A DNA stretch of 64,000 nt from assembly GCA_963755815.1 (NCBI GenBank), contig CAVWLF010000005.1, positions 814,117 through 878,116 of the forward strand, read 5' to 3'. The notes below the pieces were generated by a model. It ran no database searches, had not been told where the DNA came from, and saw only the letters and a list, made by a program, of their open reading frames with translations. Below are positions 1 to 8,096 of this stretch, in pieces (the stretch's first letter is position 1; each line of letters opens with the position of its first letter). The DNA comes from Palsa-506 sp963755815 (GTDB lineage: Bacteria > Actinomycetota > Actinomycetes > Streptosporangiales > Streptosporangiaceae). The position numbers and the translations under genes were made by a program.

Positions 1-1
1 C

Positions 2-985
2 ACGATCGAGGCCCACATCATGACGACCGCGCAGGTCCGGGAGGCCTGCACGATCCCGGGCACGTCGGTCCGCACGGCCTGGCTGTGCCGGGACAAGCCG
101 TCGATGAAGCAGGCGCTGCGCGAGGCCGGGGTGCCGACGGCCGCCTCGGCCGCGGTCGGCAGCGCGGCGGAGGCGCACGCGTTCGCGGAGCAGGTCGGCT
201 ACCCGCTGATCCTCAAGCCGCGCAGCGGCGCGGGCGCGGCGGGCACCATGCGGGCCGACGATGCGGCGGGCCTCGATCACGCCCTCGGGGTCTTCGGCGG
301 GGAGGGCACCGAGTCGATCGCGATGGAGGAGTTCATCGAGGGCCACGAGGGCTTCTACGACACCATCACGGTCAACGGCCAGGTGGCGGTGGACTTCGCG
401 ACGCACTACTTCCCGAACGTGCTGGATGCCATGCGGACCCGCTGGATCTCGCCCGAATTCATCTCCACCAACCGGATCGACACCGCGCCCGAGTACGCCG
501 GGCTGCGGGAGATGGGCGGACGGGTCATCACCGCGCTCGGGATCGAGACCTCGGCGACGCACATGGAGTGGTTCTTCGGCCCGAAAGGGCTGAAGTTCTC
601 CGAGATCGGCTGCCGCCCGCCGGGAGTGGGCGCCTGGGACCTCTACTCGGCCGGCAACGAGATGGACGTCTACCGCGCGTGGGCGGACGCGATCGTCGGC
701 CACGGGACCGGCCCGGCGCCGTCCCGGCGGTACGCCAGCGGGATGGTCGCGCTGCGCCCCGGCAGCGACGGCCAGATCACCGGCTACACGGGCGTCGAGG
801 AGATGAACCAGCAGTACGGCGAGTGGGTCATCGACGCTCACCTGCCGCCGCCCGGAACGGCGACGCAGCCGGTGGAAGCCGGCTACATGGCCAACGCGTA
901 CGTGCGGATGCGCCACCCCGACTACGACGCGCTGCACGGGATGCTGGACGCGGTCGGCCGGACGCTGCACGTGCACGCCTCGTGA
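2..985 (+). CDS. ATP-grasp ligase, 5'-truncated by window edge
   Basis: The reading frame is already open at the first bases, so the true start lies outside the window; an internal ATG occurs at 20. The visible ~327 residues carry ATP-grasp hallmarks: a conserved YPLILKPRSGAGAAGT nucleotide-binding strand, MEEFIEGHE in the second ATP-binding region, and a metal-binding SEIGCRPPG segment near the C terminus. The family forms amide or thioester bonds through acyl-phosphate intermediates; the substrate cannot be read here. The stop overlaps the next gene's GTG by 4 bp, so it is cotranslated with the S51-like and esterase genes downstream. A second, divergent ATP-grasp protein closes the operon. 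Family assignment is firm; substrate and pathway are unknown. Confidence 0.85.
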   Translation, partial: TIEAHIMTTAQVREACTIPGTSVRTAWLCRDKPSMKQALREAGVPTAASAAVGSAAEAHAFAEQVGYPLILKPRSGAGAAGTMRADDAAGLDHALGVFGGEGTESIAMEEFIEGHEGFYDTITVNGQVAVDFATHYFPNVLDAMRTRWISPEFISTNRIDTAPEYAGLREMGGRVITALGIETSATHMEWFFGPKGLKFSEIGCRPPGVGAWDLYSAGNEMDVYRAWADAIVGHGTGPAPSRRYASGMVALRPGSDGQITGYTGVEEMNQQYGEWVIDAHLPPPGTATQPVEAGYMANAYVRMRHPDYDALHGMLDAVGRTLHVHAS

Positions 986-1899
986 GGATCACGCTGCTCG
1001 GCCCGCAGCGCAGGCCGACGGTGGACACCGTGATGCGATCGCTGGGCGCCGCCGGGCCGGTCGTCACGATCACCGCGGGCTGGCAGGAGCGCGAGCCCGC
1101 CGACGAGGAACTCAGCCGGCTGCTCGGCGCCGGCAGTGTCAATCTTGCCCTGTACGGGCGGTGGCTCGACGTGCAGCAGCGCGACCCGGGATACGCCGCG
1201 GCCGACCGGCGGCTGCGCGGGGTGCTCGATGAGGTGCAGGAGATCTACCTGCTCCGGCTGGACTACGCGCTGCGGGCGGTCTACGCCGTCCAGCGCCGCA
1301 GCGGCAACGACGAGGCCCGGGCCTCGGCCCTGGCCGAGGCCATCGCCGCCGTCCGCGAGCTCGACGCCGCGCACACCCGCCGGATCAGCGACATCCGCGG
1401 CGAGTTCTACCAGGCGTGGCCGCCGCACGACCGGCCGGTGATCGCCGGGCACCGGGCCGAGGTCAGCCGGCTGCTCGGCGAGGCCGCCGCGCTGGTGCTG
1501 GCCGGCGGCCACGTGGGCGTCCTGGCCGACGTGCTGCACCTGTTCAACGTCGCGGCGGCGCTGCGCTCGCCGGTGATCGCCTGGTCGGCCGGCGCGATGG
1601 CGCTGACCGACCGGATCGTGCTCTTCCACGACCGGGCGCCGCAGGGCCCCGGCCATCCGGAGATCTACGGCAGCGGCCTGTCCGTGCTGCGTAACCTGGT
1701 GCTGCTGCCGCACGCGCACGCGCGGCTGCTGCTCGGCGACGGGCCGCGGATGGCCGTCTTCGCCCGGCGGTTCGCCCCGGCCCGCTGCATCCTGCTGGAA
1801 GCCGGCACCCGGATTGACACCGACGGCGACGGCGAGTGCCCGCCGGAGACCCGGACGCTGGCCCTGGACGGCCGCGTGACCTCCCTGGAGGCGGCGTGA
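982..1899 (+). CDS. Peptidase S51 / class I GATase-like protein
   Basis: 305 residues from GTG 982, chosen because it overlaps the upstream stop by 4 bp; the frame is open much further upstream only as a shadow of the ATP-grasp gene. The segment AWSAGAMALTD (Ser near residue 202) matches the nucleophile elbow of peptidase S51 enzymes such as dipeptidase E and cyanophycinase, and LVLAGGHVGVLADVL (172-186) resembles the preceding conserved loop of that fold. No signal peptide is visible, so it is probably cytosolic. Sitting between ATP-grasp and esterase genes, it may hydrolyse or transfer the amide-linked product made by the ligases (inference). A non-peptidase amidotransferase-like role is also possible. 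Confidence 0.7.
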   Translation: MRITLLGPQRRPTVDTVMRSLGAAGPVVTITAGWQEREPADEELSRLLGAGSVNLALYGRWLDVQQRDPGYAAADRRLRGVLDEVQEIYLLRLDYALRAVYAVQRRSGNDEARASALAEAIAAVRELDAAHTRRISDIRGEFYQAWPPHDRPVIAGHRAEVSRLLGEAAALVLAGGHVGVLADVLHLFNVAAALRSPVIAWSAGAMALTDRIVLFHDRAPQGPGHPEIYGSGLSVLRNLVLLPHAHARLLLGDGPRMAVFARRFAPARCILLEAGTRIDTDGDGECPPETRTLALDGRVTSLEAA

Positions 1900-3065
1900 C
1901 CACCGTGACCGGCCCGGCGGTCAGCCACAAGCTCGCCATCAACCGGCTCCGGGAGCGCCGGCCGCTCGACCCGGCCATCATCGACCGGTTCCTGGCCCGG
2001 TACGACGTGCCCATCGTCGAGGGCGCCCGCTGCACCTTCCTCTACCGGGGCGAGGCGGACGAGGTCAGTCTGGTGCACCGGGCCGTCGGACTGCCCGAGC
2101 ACATCACGCTGCGCCGGCTTTACGGCACCGACCTGTGGTACGTCATCGTGGAGCTGCCCGAGGGCTCCCGGTTCGAGTACCAGCTGGAAGTGGCGCGCGG
2201 CGGGCAGCGCGAGCGGGTCAATGACCCGCTGAACGGCCGGCTCGCGCACAGCCCGCTGGGCAGTTCCTCGGTCTGCTACGCCCGCGGGTACGAGGTGCCC
2301 GAATGGACCAGGCCCGACCCTGAGTCGCGTCCCGGATCGCTGATCGACCTGAAGGTGCCGAGCCGCGCGCTGCGCCGTGACTGCGCCGTGACGCTGTACC
2401 TGCCGGCCCGGTTGCAGCGCACCGCCCGCTATCCGCTGCTCATCGTGCACGATGGCGGCGACTACCTGCAGTACGCGGCGGCTAAGACGGTGCTGGACAA
2501 CCTCATTCACCGGCTGGACGTGGCCGAGACGATCGTGGCGTTCGTGTCCCCGGGCGACCGGCTGGTCGAGTACGCCAACTCGGCCGCGCACGCCCGGTAC
2601 CTGACGGCCGAGCTGGTGCCGCGGCTGGAAGCCGAGTTCCCGCTGGCCGGCACGCCGTCCGGCCGGTGCCTGATGGGCGCCAGCTTCGGCGCCGTGGCCG
2701 CGCTGTCGACCGCCTTCCGTTACCCGCAGGTCTACGGCTCGCTGCTGCTGCAGTCCGGCTCCTTCGTCTTCACCGACATCGGCCACGACCATGGCGGCGG
2801 GCCGGCCTTCGAGCCGGTGGTGAAGTTCGTCAACCGGTACCGGGCCGCTCCGCGCCGGGTCGCCGACCGGGTTTTCGTCAGCTGCGGGGTCTACGAGCCG
2901 CTGATCGTCCGGAACCGGTCTATGGTTCCTACATTCGAGGCGGCCGGCATGGACGTCCGTTATGTCGAGGCCCGCGACGGGCACAGCTGGGAGAACTGGC
3001 GCGACCGGCTTCGGGAGGGGCTGTCATGGATATTCCCTGGTCCACAGAAGTTCTTCTATGAGTGA
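1896..3065 (+). CDS. Alpha/beta-hydrolase esterase (Fes/esterase D-like) with N-terminal beta domain
   Basis: 389 residues from GTG 1896, which overlaps the previous stop by 4 bp. Residues ~35-130 resemble the N-terminal immunoglobulin/CBM48-like domain of enterochelin esterases (WYVIVELPEGSRFEYQ). Residues ~150-389 are a PF00756-type alpha/beta hydrolase with nucleophile motif GASFGA (Ser263) and a late HSW segment supplying the likely catalytic His. The oxyanion region LLIVHDGGDY is typical of the family. No signal peptide. Family members cleave ester or amide bonds of siderophores and peptides, but no siderophore genes are visible. The 3' end overlaps the next gene by 8 bp, so the two hydrolases are translationally linked. 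Confidence 0.8.
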   Translation: MTTVTGPAVSHKLAINRLRERRPLDPAIIDRFLARYDVPIVEGARCTFLYRGEADEVSLVHRAVGLPEHITLRRLYGTDLWYVIVELPEGSRFEYQLEVARGGQRERVNDPLNGRLAHSPLGSSSVCYARGYEVPEWTRPDPESRPGSLIDLKVPSRALRRDCAVTLYLPARLQRTARYPLLIVHDGGDYLQYAAAKTVLDNLIHRLDVAETIVAFVSPGDRLVEYANSAAHARYLTAELVPRLEAEFPLAGTPSGRCLMGASFGAVAALSTAFRYPQVYGSLLLQSGSFVFTDIGHDHGGGPAFEPVVKFVNRYRAAPRRVADRVFVSCGVYEPLIVRNRSMVPTFEAAGMDVRYVEARDGHSWENWRDRLREGLSWIFPGPQKFFYE

Positions 3066-3792
3066 CGGGAAGGCAGTCGAACGATGGTTCTCCGGTCGGC
3101 TGCAAGACGAGATCACGCTGGTTCGGTGGGGGACGTATGGACGGCCCGTGCTGATCTTCCCGTCCGCCGGGGGTGACGCCGAGGAGGCCGAGCGTAACGG
3201 GCTGGTCGCCTCGTGCGGGCAGTTGCTCGCCGAGGGCCGGGTCAAGCTGTACTCGGTGGACAGCGTGGCCGGCCAGGCAATGATCACCAAGGCCGGCTCG
3301 CCGGAGCAGCGGCTGGCGCTGCTGAACCAGTTCCACGAGTGCGTGCGGCGCGAGGTCGTGCCGGCCATCCATGCCGATCTCGGCGGGCAGGCCATGGACG
3401 TGATTACCAGCGGCGCCTCGATCGGGGCGTTCAACGCGGTCGCGGTCCTGTGCCGGTATCCCGACGTCTTCTCCGCGGCGATCGGCATGAGCGGGAGTTA
3501 CCGGATCGAGCGCTTCTACGATCATGCCTGGACCCAGGACCTGTACTTCTCTGCACCGCTGCAGTTCCTGCCGAGCCTCGAAGGCCCGCAGCTTGACCGG
3601 CTGAGGCAGCGGTACGTGGTGCTCGCCTCCGGCGACGGCGCATGGGAGAACGTGGGCGACTCATGGCAGATGGCGTCGGCCCTCGGCACGAAGGGGATCC
3701 CCAACCGGGTGGACAACTGGGGCCCGCAGTGGGCGCACGACTGGCCGACGTGGCGCGCGATGCTGCCGCAGTACCTCGGCGAGGTCACCTGA
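3058..3792 (+). CDS. Putative esterase, alpha/beta-hydrolase fold
   Basis: 244 residues from ATG 3058, inside the 3' end of the preceding gene; the in-frame codons upstream are shadow. The fold is a compact PF00756-type esterase: GRPVLIFPSAGGD near residues 28-40, nucleophile GASIGAFNA (Ser121), and an HDWPTW segment near the C terminus that can supply the catalytic His. It lacks the N-terminal beta domain of its neighbour, so the pair are diverged rather than duplicate. A 19-bp stretch at its 3' end is repeated 24 bp on, across and beyond the stop. Probably acts on the same metabolite as the other four genes (inference from the operon). Confidence 0.78.
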   Translation: MSDGKAVERWFSGRLQDEITLVRWGTYGRPVLIFPSAGGDAEEAERNGLVASCGQLLAEGRVKLYSVDSVAGQAMITKAGSPEQRLALLNQFHECVRREVVPAIHADLGGQAMDVITSGASIGAFNAVAVLCRYPDVFSAAIGMSGSYRIERFYDHAWTQDLYFSAPLQFLPSLEGPQLDRLRQRYVVLASGDGAWENVGDSWQMASALGTKGIPNRVDNWGPQWAHDWPTWRAMLPQYLGEVT

Positions 3793-3817
3793 CCACACCT
3801 CGGCGAGTTCACCTGAC
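3775..3817 (+). repeat. 24-bp-spaced direct duplication at the esterase 3' end
   Basis: A 19-bp unit beginning CTCGGCGAG occurs at 3775-3793 and again at 3799-3817 with one mismatch. The first copy holds the esterase stop codon and the second copy repeats it. It looks like replication slippage that lengthened the spacer before the next gene. Confidence 0.7.
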
Positions 3818-3835
3818 AACGACCGGGAGGCTGTA

Positions 3836-5098
3836 GTGGATGACGAGGTCCGGCATCTGGTCGGCCTGCTGCTCGGCACCGAGGATGACTGGCCGCGCGC
3901 GTTCGAGCACCTGCTAACCAGCCTCGGCCCGGTGCCGGACGACGCGGGGCGGCCGCACGTGTTCGCCACCGAGCGGCTGACCATCGAGCCGTTCTCGCTC
4001 CGGTCGAAGCCGCGCACCGACCTGGTCGTGGACCGGCTCGCGTACTGGTACTACCACCCGCGCGAGTGGCTCAAGAAGATCTCCCTGATGGACAGCGTGT
4101 ACCTGCTGAATTCCCCGTTCACGTTCCAGGCGATGGAGAAGCACGCGGCGTACTGCGCGATGATGCGGCTCGGCATGAAGGTGCCGGAGACCGTGCTGGT
4201 GCCGTACAAGAACCCGCCCGGCAACGATCGGTACGCCTACACGGCGCAGCGCTACAACCAGCCATTCGACCTGGACGCCATCGCCGAGCGGATCGGCTAC
4301 CCGCTGTACATGAAGCCCTATGACGGCGGCGGCTGGCGCGGGGTGTCACGCATCCGGAACGCGGATGACCTGCACCGCGCGTACGACGAGTCCGGTGAGA
4401 TGCTGATGCACCTGCAGGCCTCCGTCGAGGGCTACGACGTCTTCGCCCGGGCGCTGTCCATCGGCGCGGAGACGATGGTGATGCGGTTCGACCCCGGTGC
4501 GCCGATGCACGAGCGCTACCGGGTCGATTATGAGTTCCTCGCGCCGGAGACCGGCGCGGAGGTCATTTCGATTTCAAAGGTCATTAACGCGTTCTTCCGC
4601 TGGGAATTCAACTCCTGCGAGGTGCTCGTCAAGGATGGCGAGGTCTACCCGATCGACTACGCGAACGCCTGCCCCGATGTCGCGGTCACGTCCTTGCACT
4701 ATTACTTCCCGTGGGCGATGCAGGCGCTGGTGAAGTGGGTGGTGTTCTGCCTCGTTACCGGCCGCCAGCAGTGTATCGACCTTGACACCCAGGCCTATTT
4801 TGACATCGCTGACCGCGACGATCTCGACTATGCCGGGAAACTGGCGGAATACCGGCGGATCGCTGATGCCTACTTCTCGGTCGATGCCTACCGCGAGTTC
4901 TGCGAGACGCGGCTGGCGGACCTCGGCCAGCGGCTTTTCGACTGGGTGAGCGGGCCGGCGTTTGACGCGCTGCTGGTCGACACGGTCGCCGCCACTTATC
5001 CCGCGTTCGAGCAGGAACGGTTCATCGCGCACTTCCGCGGCCTGGTCGGACTCTGGGTGACAGACCAGGCCGGGCTGTTTCCCGCGGCCGGCTCGTGA
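3836..5098 (+). CDS. ATP-grasp domain protein, distal member of the operon
   Basis: 420 residues from GTG 3836, with GGGAGG at 3826-3831 as ribosome-binding site. The N-terminal ~110 residues are an unassigned preATP-like region (AYWYYHPREWLKKISLMD). ATP-grasp features follow: RIGYPLYMKPYDGGGWRGVS (~155-174), then EVYPIDYANACPDVAV, whose acidic/Asn residues sit where the metal ligands lie in the family. Only 43 bp separate it from the esterase, so it belongs to the same transcript. It is only distantly similar to the first ligase, suggesting two sequential ligations or two substrates. I know of no characterised pathway with exactly this gene set. Confidence 0.8.
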   Translation: MDDEVRHLVGLLLGTEDDWPRAFEHLLTSLGPVPDDAGRPHVFATERLTIEPFSLRSKPRTDLVVDRLAYWYYHPREWLKKISLMDSVYLLNSPFTFQAMEKHAAYCAMMRLGMKVPETVLVPYKNPPGNDRYAYTAQRYNQPFDLDAIAERIGYPLYMKPYDGGGWRGVSRIRNADDLHRAYDESGEMLMHLQASVEGYDVFARALSIGAETMVMRFDPGAPMHERYRVDYEFLAPETGAEVISISKVINAFFRWEFNSCEVLVKDGEVYPIDYANACPDVAVTSLHYYFPWAMQALVKWVVFCLVTGRQQCIDLDTQAYFDIADRDDLDYAGKLAEYRRIADAYFSVDAYREFCETRLADLGQRLFDWVSGPAFDALLVDTVAATYPAFEQERFIAHFRGLVGLWVTDQAGLFPAAGS

Positions 5099-5162
5099 TG
5101 GCCGGCGTCGGCGGGCGGCACGGGCGCCGGTAGGTCGTTATCGCCGGTAGAGATCGCCGTGT

Positions 5163-5837
5163 CTACTGGCCTGGGTGATCGATGTCCACGGGCGGCAGGT
5201 CCTGCACCCCGGCCTTGGCCATGCTGAGCTGGATACCGTCGTTGTCCACCCGGCTCACGGCACTGATCGGGATAGCTACTTCCTTGCGGCCCCACAGGTG
5301 CCCCTCCTTCAGGAGCACGTGGGTCACGTGGTGATCGCGAGGATCGATGATCAGGCCCTGGACCCGGCCGATGTTGCCATCCGTGGCATGAACCGGCTGG
5401 TCGCGGCTCACTGACACCTCGCCCAGCGGGATTTTGTCGTAGATGACGGTTTGCCCGATGTCCGCCATGTCGACGCCCAGGCCGCCCGCCGGGGCCACCA
5501 GCCCGCCCCCCATGCCCAGGCCGTAGTAGGGCCAGGACAGTACCTCGCCCTCGGCGTAGTCGACACTGCCGGTGCCCCCGGAGATGAACTTGGTCTCCTC
5601 CGCGGGACCGAGCTTGTCGAACTCCGCCAAGGTGCAGCGGAGCCGGATCCCGGCGGCCGTCGCGTCCACCAGGTCCAGCGGAACGAGCCGGCCGAAGCCC
5701 GGATCGTGCTTCGGCTCGACCACCAGATGGGTGACGGCGCGGGCGACGGGGTCAACGACCACGCGGCTCAGCTCACCGCAGGCCCCGTCGCTGCAGCTGA
5801 CCTCGGTCCCGATCGTGAACGGCGTCGTCTCCGCCAT
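5163..5837 (-). CDS. PRC-barrel domain protein
   Basis: 224 residues, ATG at 5837 preceded by a strong GAGGAGGGG. Two PRC-barrel-like halves can be seen: residues ~5-70 (FTIGTEVSCSDGACGELSRV, then THLVVEPKHDPGFGRLVPLDLV) and ~140-210 (HATDGNIGRVQGLIIDP, HVTHVLLKEGHLWGRKEVAIP). A Gly/Tyr-rich linker between them contains EGEVLSWPYYG. PRC barrels are small beta barrels found in RimM and photosynthetic reaction-centre H subunits; many actinobacterial stand-alone versions are uncharacterised. Transcribed convergently to the ATP-grasp operon, with no partner beside it that fixes a function. Confidence 0.8.
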   Translation of the reverse strand: MAETTPFTIGTEVSCSDGACGELSRVVVDPVARAVTHLVVEPKHDPGFGRLVPLDLVDATAAGIRLRCTLAEFDKLGPAEETKFISGGTGSVDYAEGEVLSWPYYGLGMGGGLVAPAGGLGVDMADIGQTVIYDKIPLGEVSVSRDQPVHATDGNIGRVQGLIIDPRDHHVTHVLLKEGHLWGRKEVAIPISAVSRVDNDGIQLSMAKAGVQDLPPVDIDHPGQ

Positions 5838-5916
5838 AGCCCCTCCTCGTCACTTTGGACCCTAGCCTGGCGTGCAGTTCACGTCACGCCGTCGAGGTAG
5901 GTGTCGCCCGGGCCGC

Positions 5917-6114
5917 TTAGCCGATCGGCGGATGCCACACTCCGTCGACCACCGACCCCAGCCGGCCGGGCACGGTATCTGCCCCGGCGACCTGATCGGC
6001 TAAGGCCTTCTTGCGCTCCCGGCGCACCTTCGGCGCGGACAGGATCCGCCAGGGCCAGCGGCGGCGGCTGAGTTCTGCGGGCGCGTGATCCAGAGTGGTT
6101 TGCGGAGACATCAA
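5917..6114 (-). CDS. Small hypothetical protein (65 aa)
   Basis: A 65-codon frame with actinomycete-like third-position GC runs from ATG 6114 to TAA 5917. The product is basic and rich in Arg, Lys and Trp in its middle (SRRRWPWRILSAPKVRRERK) and has no membrane segment. I recognise no family. It sits alone between the PRC-barrel and YihY genes. It could be a spurious frame; codon composition is the only support. Confidence 0.4.
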   Translation of the reverse strand: MMSPQTTLDHAPAELSRRRWPWRILSAPKVRRERKKALADQVAGADTVPGRLGSVVDGVWHPPIG

Positions 6115-6221
6115 GACGCAGAACGCGGCTGCCCCGCCGGAAGTTCCGGCCGGGCGGAAGGTAACCGGGCCGGGCGGCGGCGCGCCGGATGGGCGCGGGC
6201 ACTCACCGGGCCGGGAGCCGC

Positions 6222-7262
6222 CTAGGCGTCCGGGAGGTCGAAGAAGCGGCGTATCCAGGACGAGCGGCGGGCCAGGATCCGGAGCACCGGCAGGGAGAAC
6301 GCGACCTGCGAGATGCTCCCGTAGCGGTCATAGATGGCGGCGTTCAGCTCCATGGAGATGACGATGGCCCGCCCCAGGATGAAGAACCAGCCGAGCGTCA
6401 CGACCGTCGTGCCGAACGCTCCGTAGAGCTGGCTGGCGCGATCCAGGCGGTCCGGGAGATAGAGCTCGCTGACGGCGTGCATCGCGGTGATGGTGAGCGC
6501 GACGAGCGCGGCACCCGGCAGCAGCGCACCGGGATCCTCGGTGGACCGGGGCAGGAACAGCGATACACCCAGCCAGGCGATCGCGTAGATCAGCAGCGCC
6601 GGGACAAAGGAGGCGCCCGCGAGGCCAATGCCGAGGGACTCACGGACCCGGTTGATCAGAATCGCGATCACGCCCATGGTGCAGACCAGGCCGGCAATGG
6701 CGCCCACCGCGCGAAGCCGGGCGCGGTTGCCGGCCGGCAGCCCCCACGCGGCCGCGCTGGCCGCATACAGGACCCTGCTCAGCGACCGTCCGGCCACCAG
6801 GACGCCGAACAGGCCGAGCAGCACGGCGACCCACCGGGTCAGCCCGGGCTGGTGAAATGCACCGCTGACCTGCTTCGCCAGGCCTCCCGAGATCCCGGCC
6901 GTCTGGTTGGCGGAACGCGCATCGACAACGTCGGAGGCGAAGCCGGCCACTCCGATCGTGAGCAGCAGCAGGGGGAGGAAGAAAAGGAAGAGCCGGAACG
7001 CGAGCGCGCTGCCCAGGACCGATCCGGCCACCCGCCGGTCCCGCTGAAAGGTCCCGAAGACGACATCGACAACGGGCAGGCCCCGGTACTTTTCCAGCCA
7101 CTGCAGAGCCGGCGTCATGCGACTCCGGGTCGCCGCGGCCAGCCTGCTCAGCGCCGTATCGTCGCCAGCGGCGTCCCCGGCCGCGTCATCGCCGGGGCGG
7201 TCAGACTCCGCGTCGCGATGCGCGCGGCCGGGATCGCCTGGTTTTCGACCACGCACGGGCAT
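6222..7262 (-). CDS. YihY/BrkB family membrane protein
   Basis: 346 residues from ATG 7262. A hydrophilic acidic N-terminal tail (~50 residues) is followed by SVLGSALAFRLFLFFLPLLL, the characteristic first membrane region of YihY/BrkB, and about six hydrophobic segments in total, ending with a charged tail after residue ~325. Members were once called ribonuclease BN, but that activity has been reassigned; current evidence only supports an integral membrane protein of uncertain, possibly transport, role. Monocistronic as far as can be seen: 60 bp separate it from the ABC permease upstream and no overlap is present. Confidence 0.88.
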   Translation of the reverse strand: MPVRGRKPGDPGRAHRDAESDRPGDDAAGDAAGDDTALSRLAAATRSRMTPALQWLEKYRGLPVVDVVFGTFQRDRRVAGSVLGSALAFRLFLFFLPLLLLTIGVAGFASDVVDARSANQTAGISGGLAKQVSGAFHQPGLTRWVAVLLGLFGVLVAGRSLSRVLYAASAAAWGLPAGNRARLRAVGAIAGLVCTMGVIAILINRVRESLGIGLAGASFVPALLIYAIAWLGVSLFLPRSTEDPGALLPGAALVALTITAMHAVSELYLPDRLDRASQLYGAFGTTVVTLGWFFILGRAIVISMELNAAIYDRYGSISQVAFSLPVLRILARRSSWIRRFFDLPDA

Positions 7263-7322
7263 GGACCCACCTAAGCATCCCCGGCCTGCCGGCCTGCCGG
7301 CGGTCGGCGGTCGGCGGTCGCG

Positions 7323-8087
7323 CTACTGGGAGATCTTGCGGCGGTAGGTGGCCATGGCGAGGATGTACGCGACGATGAGGACGCCGAGGCACCAGGCGAG
7401 GGCGACCCAGATGCCGGTGCTGACCGGCTTGCTGGCGAGCAGGTCGCGGATCGCGTTGACGATGGACGTCACGGGCTGGTTCTCGGCGAAGGCGCGCACC
7501 GGGCCGGGCATGGTGCGGGTGGGCACGAATGCCGAGCTGATAAACGGCAGGAAGATGATCGGGTAGGCGAAGGCGCCCGCGCCCTCCGTGGTCTTCGCGG
7601 ACAGCCCGGCGATGACCGCGATCCAGGTCAGCGCCAGGGTGAACAGGACGAGGATCCCGGCGACGGCCAGCCAGGCCAGCACTCCCGCGCCGGACCGGAA
7701 TCCCATCAGGATGGCGACGAGCACGACCAGCGCGAGCGAGATCAGGTTGGAAACCACCGAGGTCAGCACGTGCGCCCACAGCACGCTCGACCGTGCGATC
7801 GGCATGGACTGGAATCGCTCGAAGATCCCGCTTTCCATATCCGTGAAGAGCCGGACCGCGGCGTAGGAGATGCCCATCGCGATCGTGATCAGCAGTATTC
7901 CGGGCAGCAGGTAGTTCACGTACCTTTCCGACCCGGCGTGGATCGCGCCGCCGAACACGTAGACGAACAGCAGCAAGAGGGCGATCGGCATGATCGAGAC
8001 CGTGATGATGGTGTCCATGCTGCGCGTGATGTGGCGCATGGACCGCCCGGTCAAGATGGTGGTGTCGCCGAAGAAGTGCGTGGTCAT
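7323..8087 (-). CDS. ABC-2 type exporter permease (DrrB-like)
   Basis: 254 residues, ATG 8087 with an excellent AAGGAGGAA ribosome-binding site. Six predicted membrane helices; LLPGILLITIAMGISYAAV and the YPIIFLPFISSAFVPTRTMP loop are typical of DaunoB/DrrB permeases that export hydrophobic drugs or lipids. The gene begins 9 bp after its ATPase partner, so the two form one exporter at the end of a four-gene operon led by a ribbon-helix-helix regulator. The substrate is unknown. Confidence 0.9.
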   Translation of the reverse strand: MTTHFFGDTTILTGRSMRHITRSMDTIITVSIMPIALLLLFVYVFGGAIHAGSERYVNYLLPGILLITIAMGISYAAVRLFTDMESGIFERFQSMPIARSSVLWAHVLTSVVSNLISLALVVLVAILMGFRSGAGVLAWLAVAGILVLFTLALTWIAVIAGLSAKTTEGAGAFAYPIIFLPFISSAFVPTRTMPGPVRAFAENQPVTSIVNAIRDLLASKPVSTGIWVALAWCLGVLIVAYILAMATYRRKISQ

Positions 8088-8096
8088 CGTTCCTCC

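Noticed and set aside
85..981. Extended N terminus for the S51-like protein
   Set aside because: This segment overlaps the ATP-grasp gene out of frame and is Arg/Gly-rich; GTG 982 with a 4-bp overlap is the credible start.
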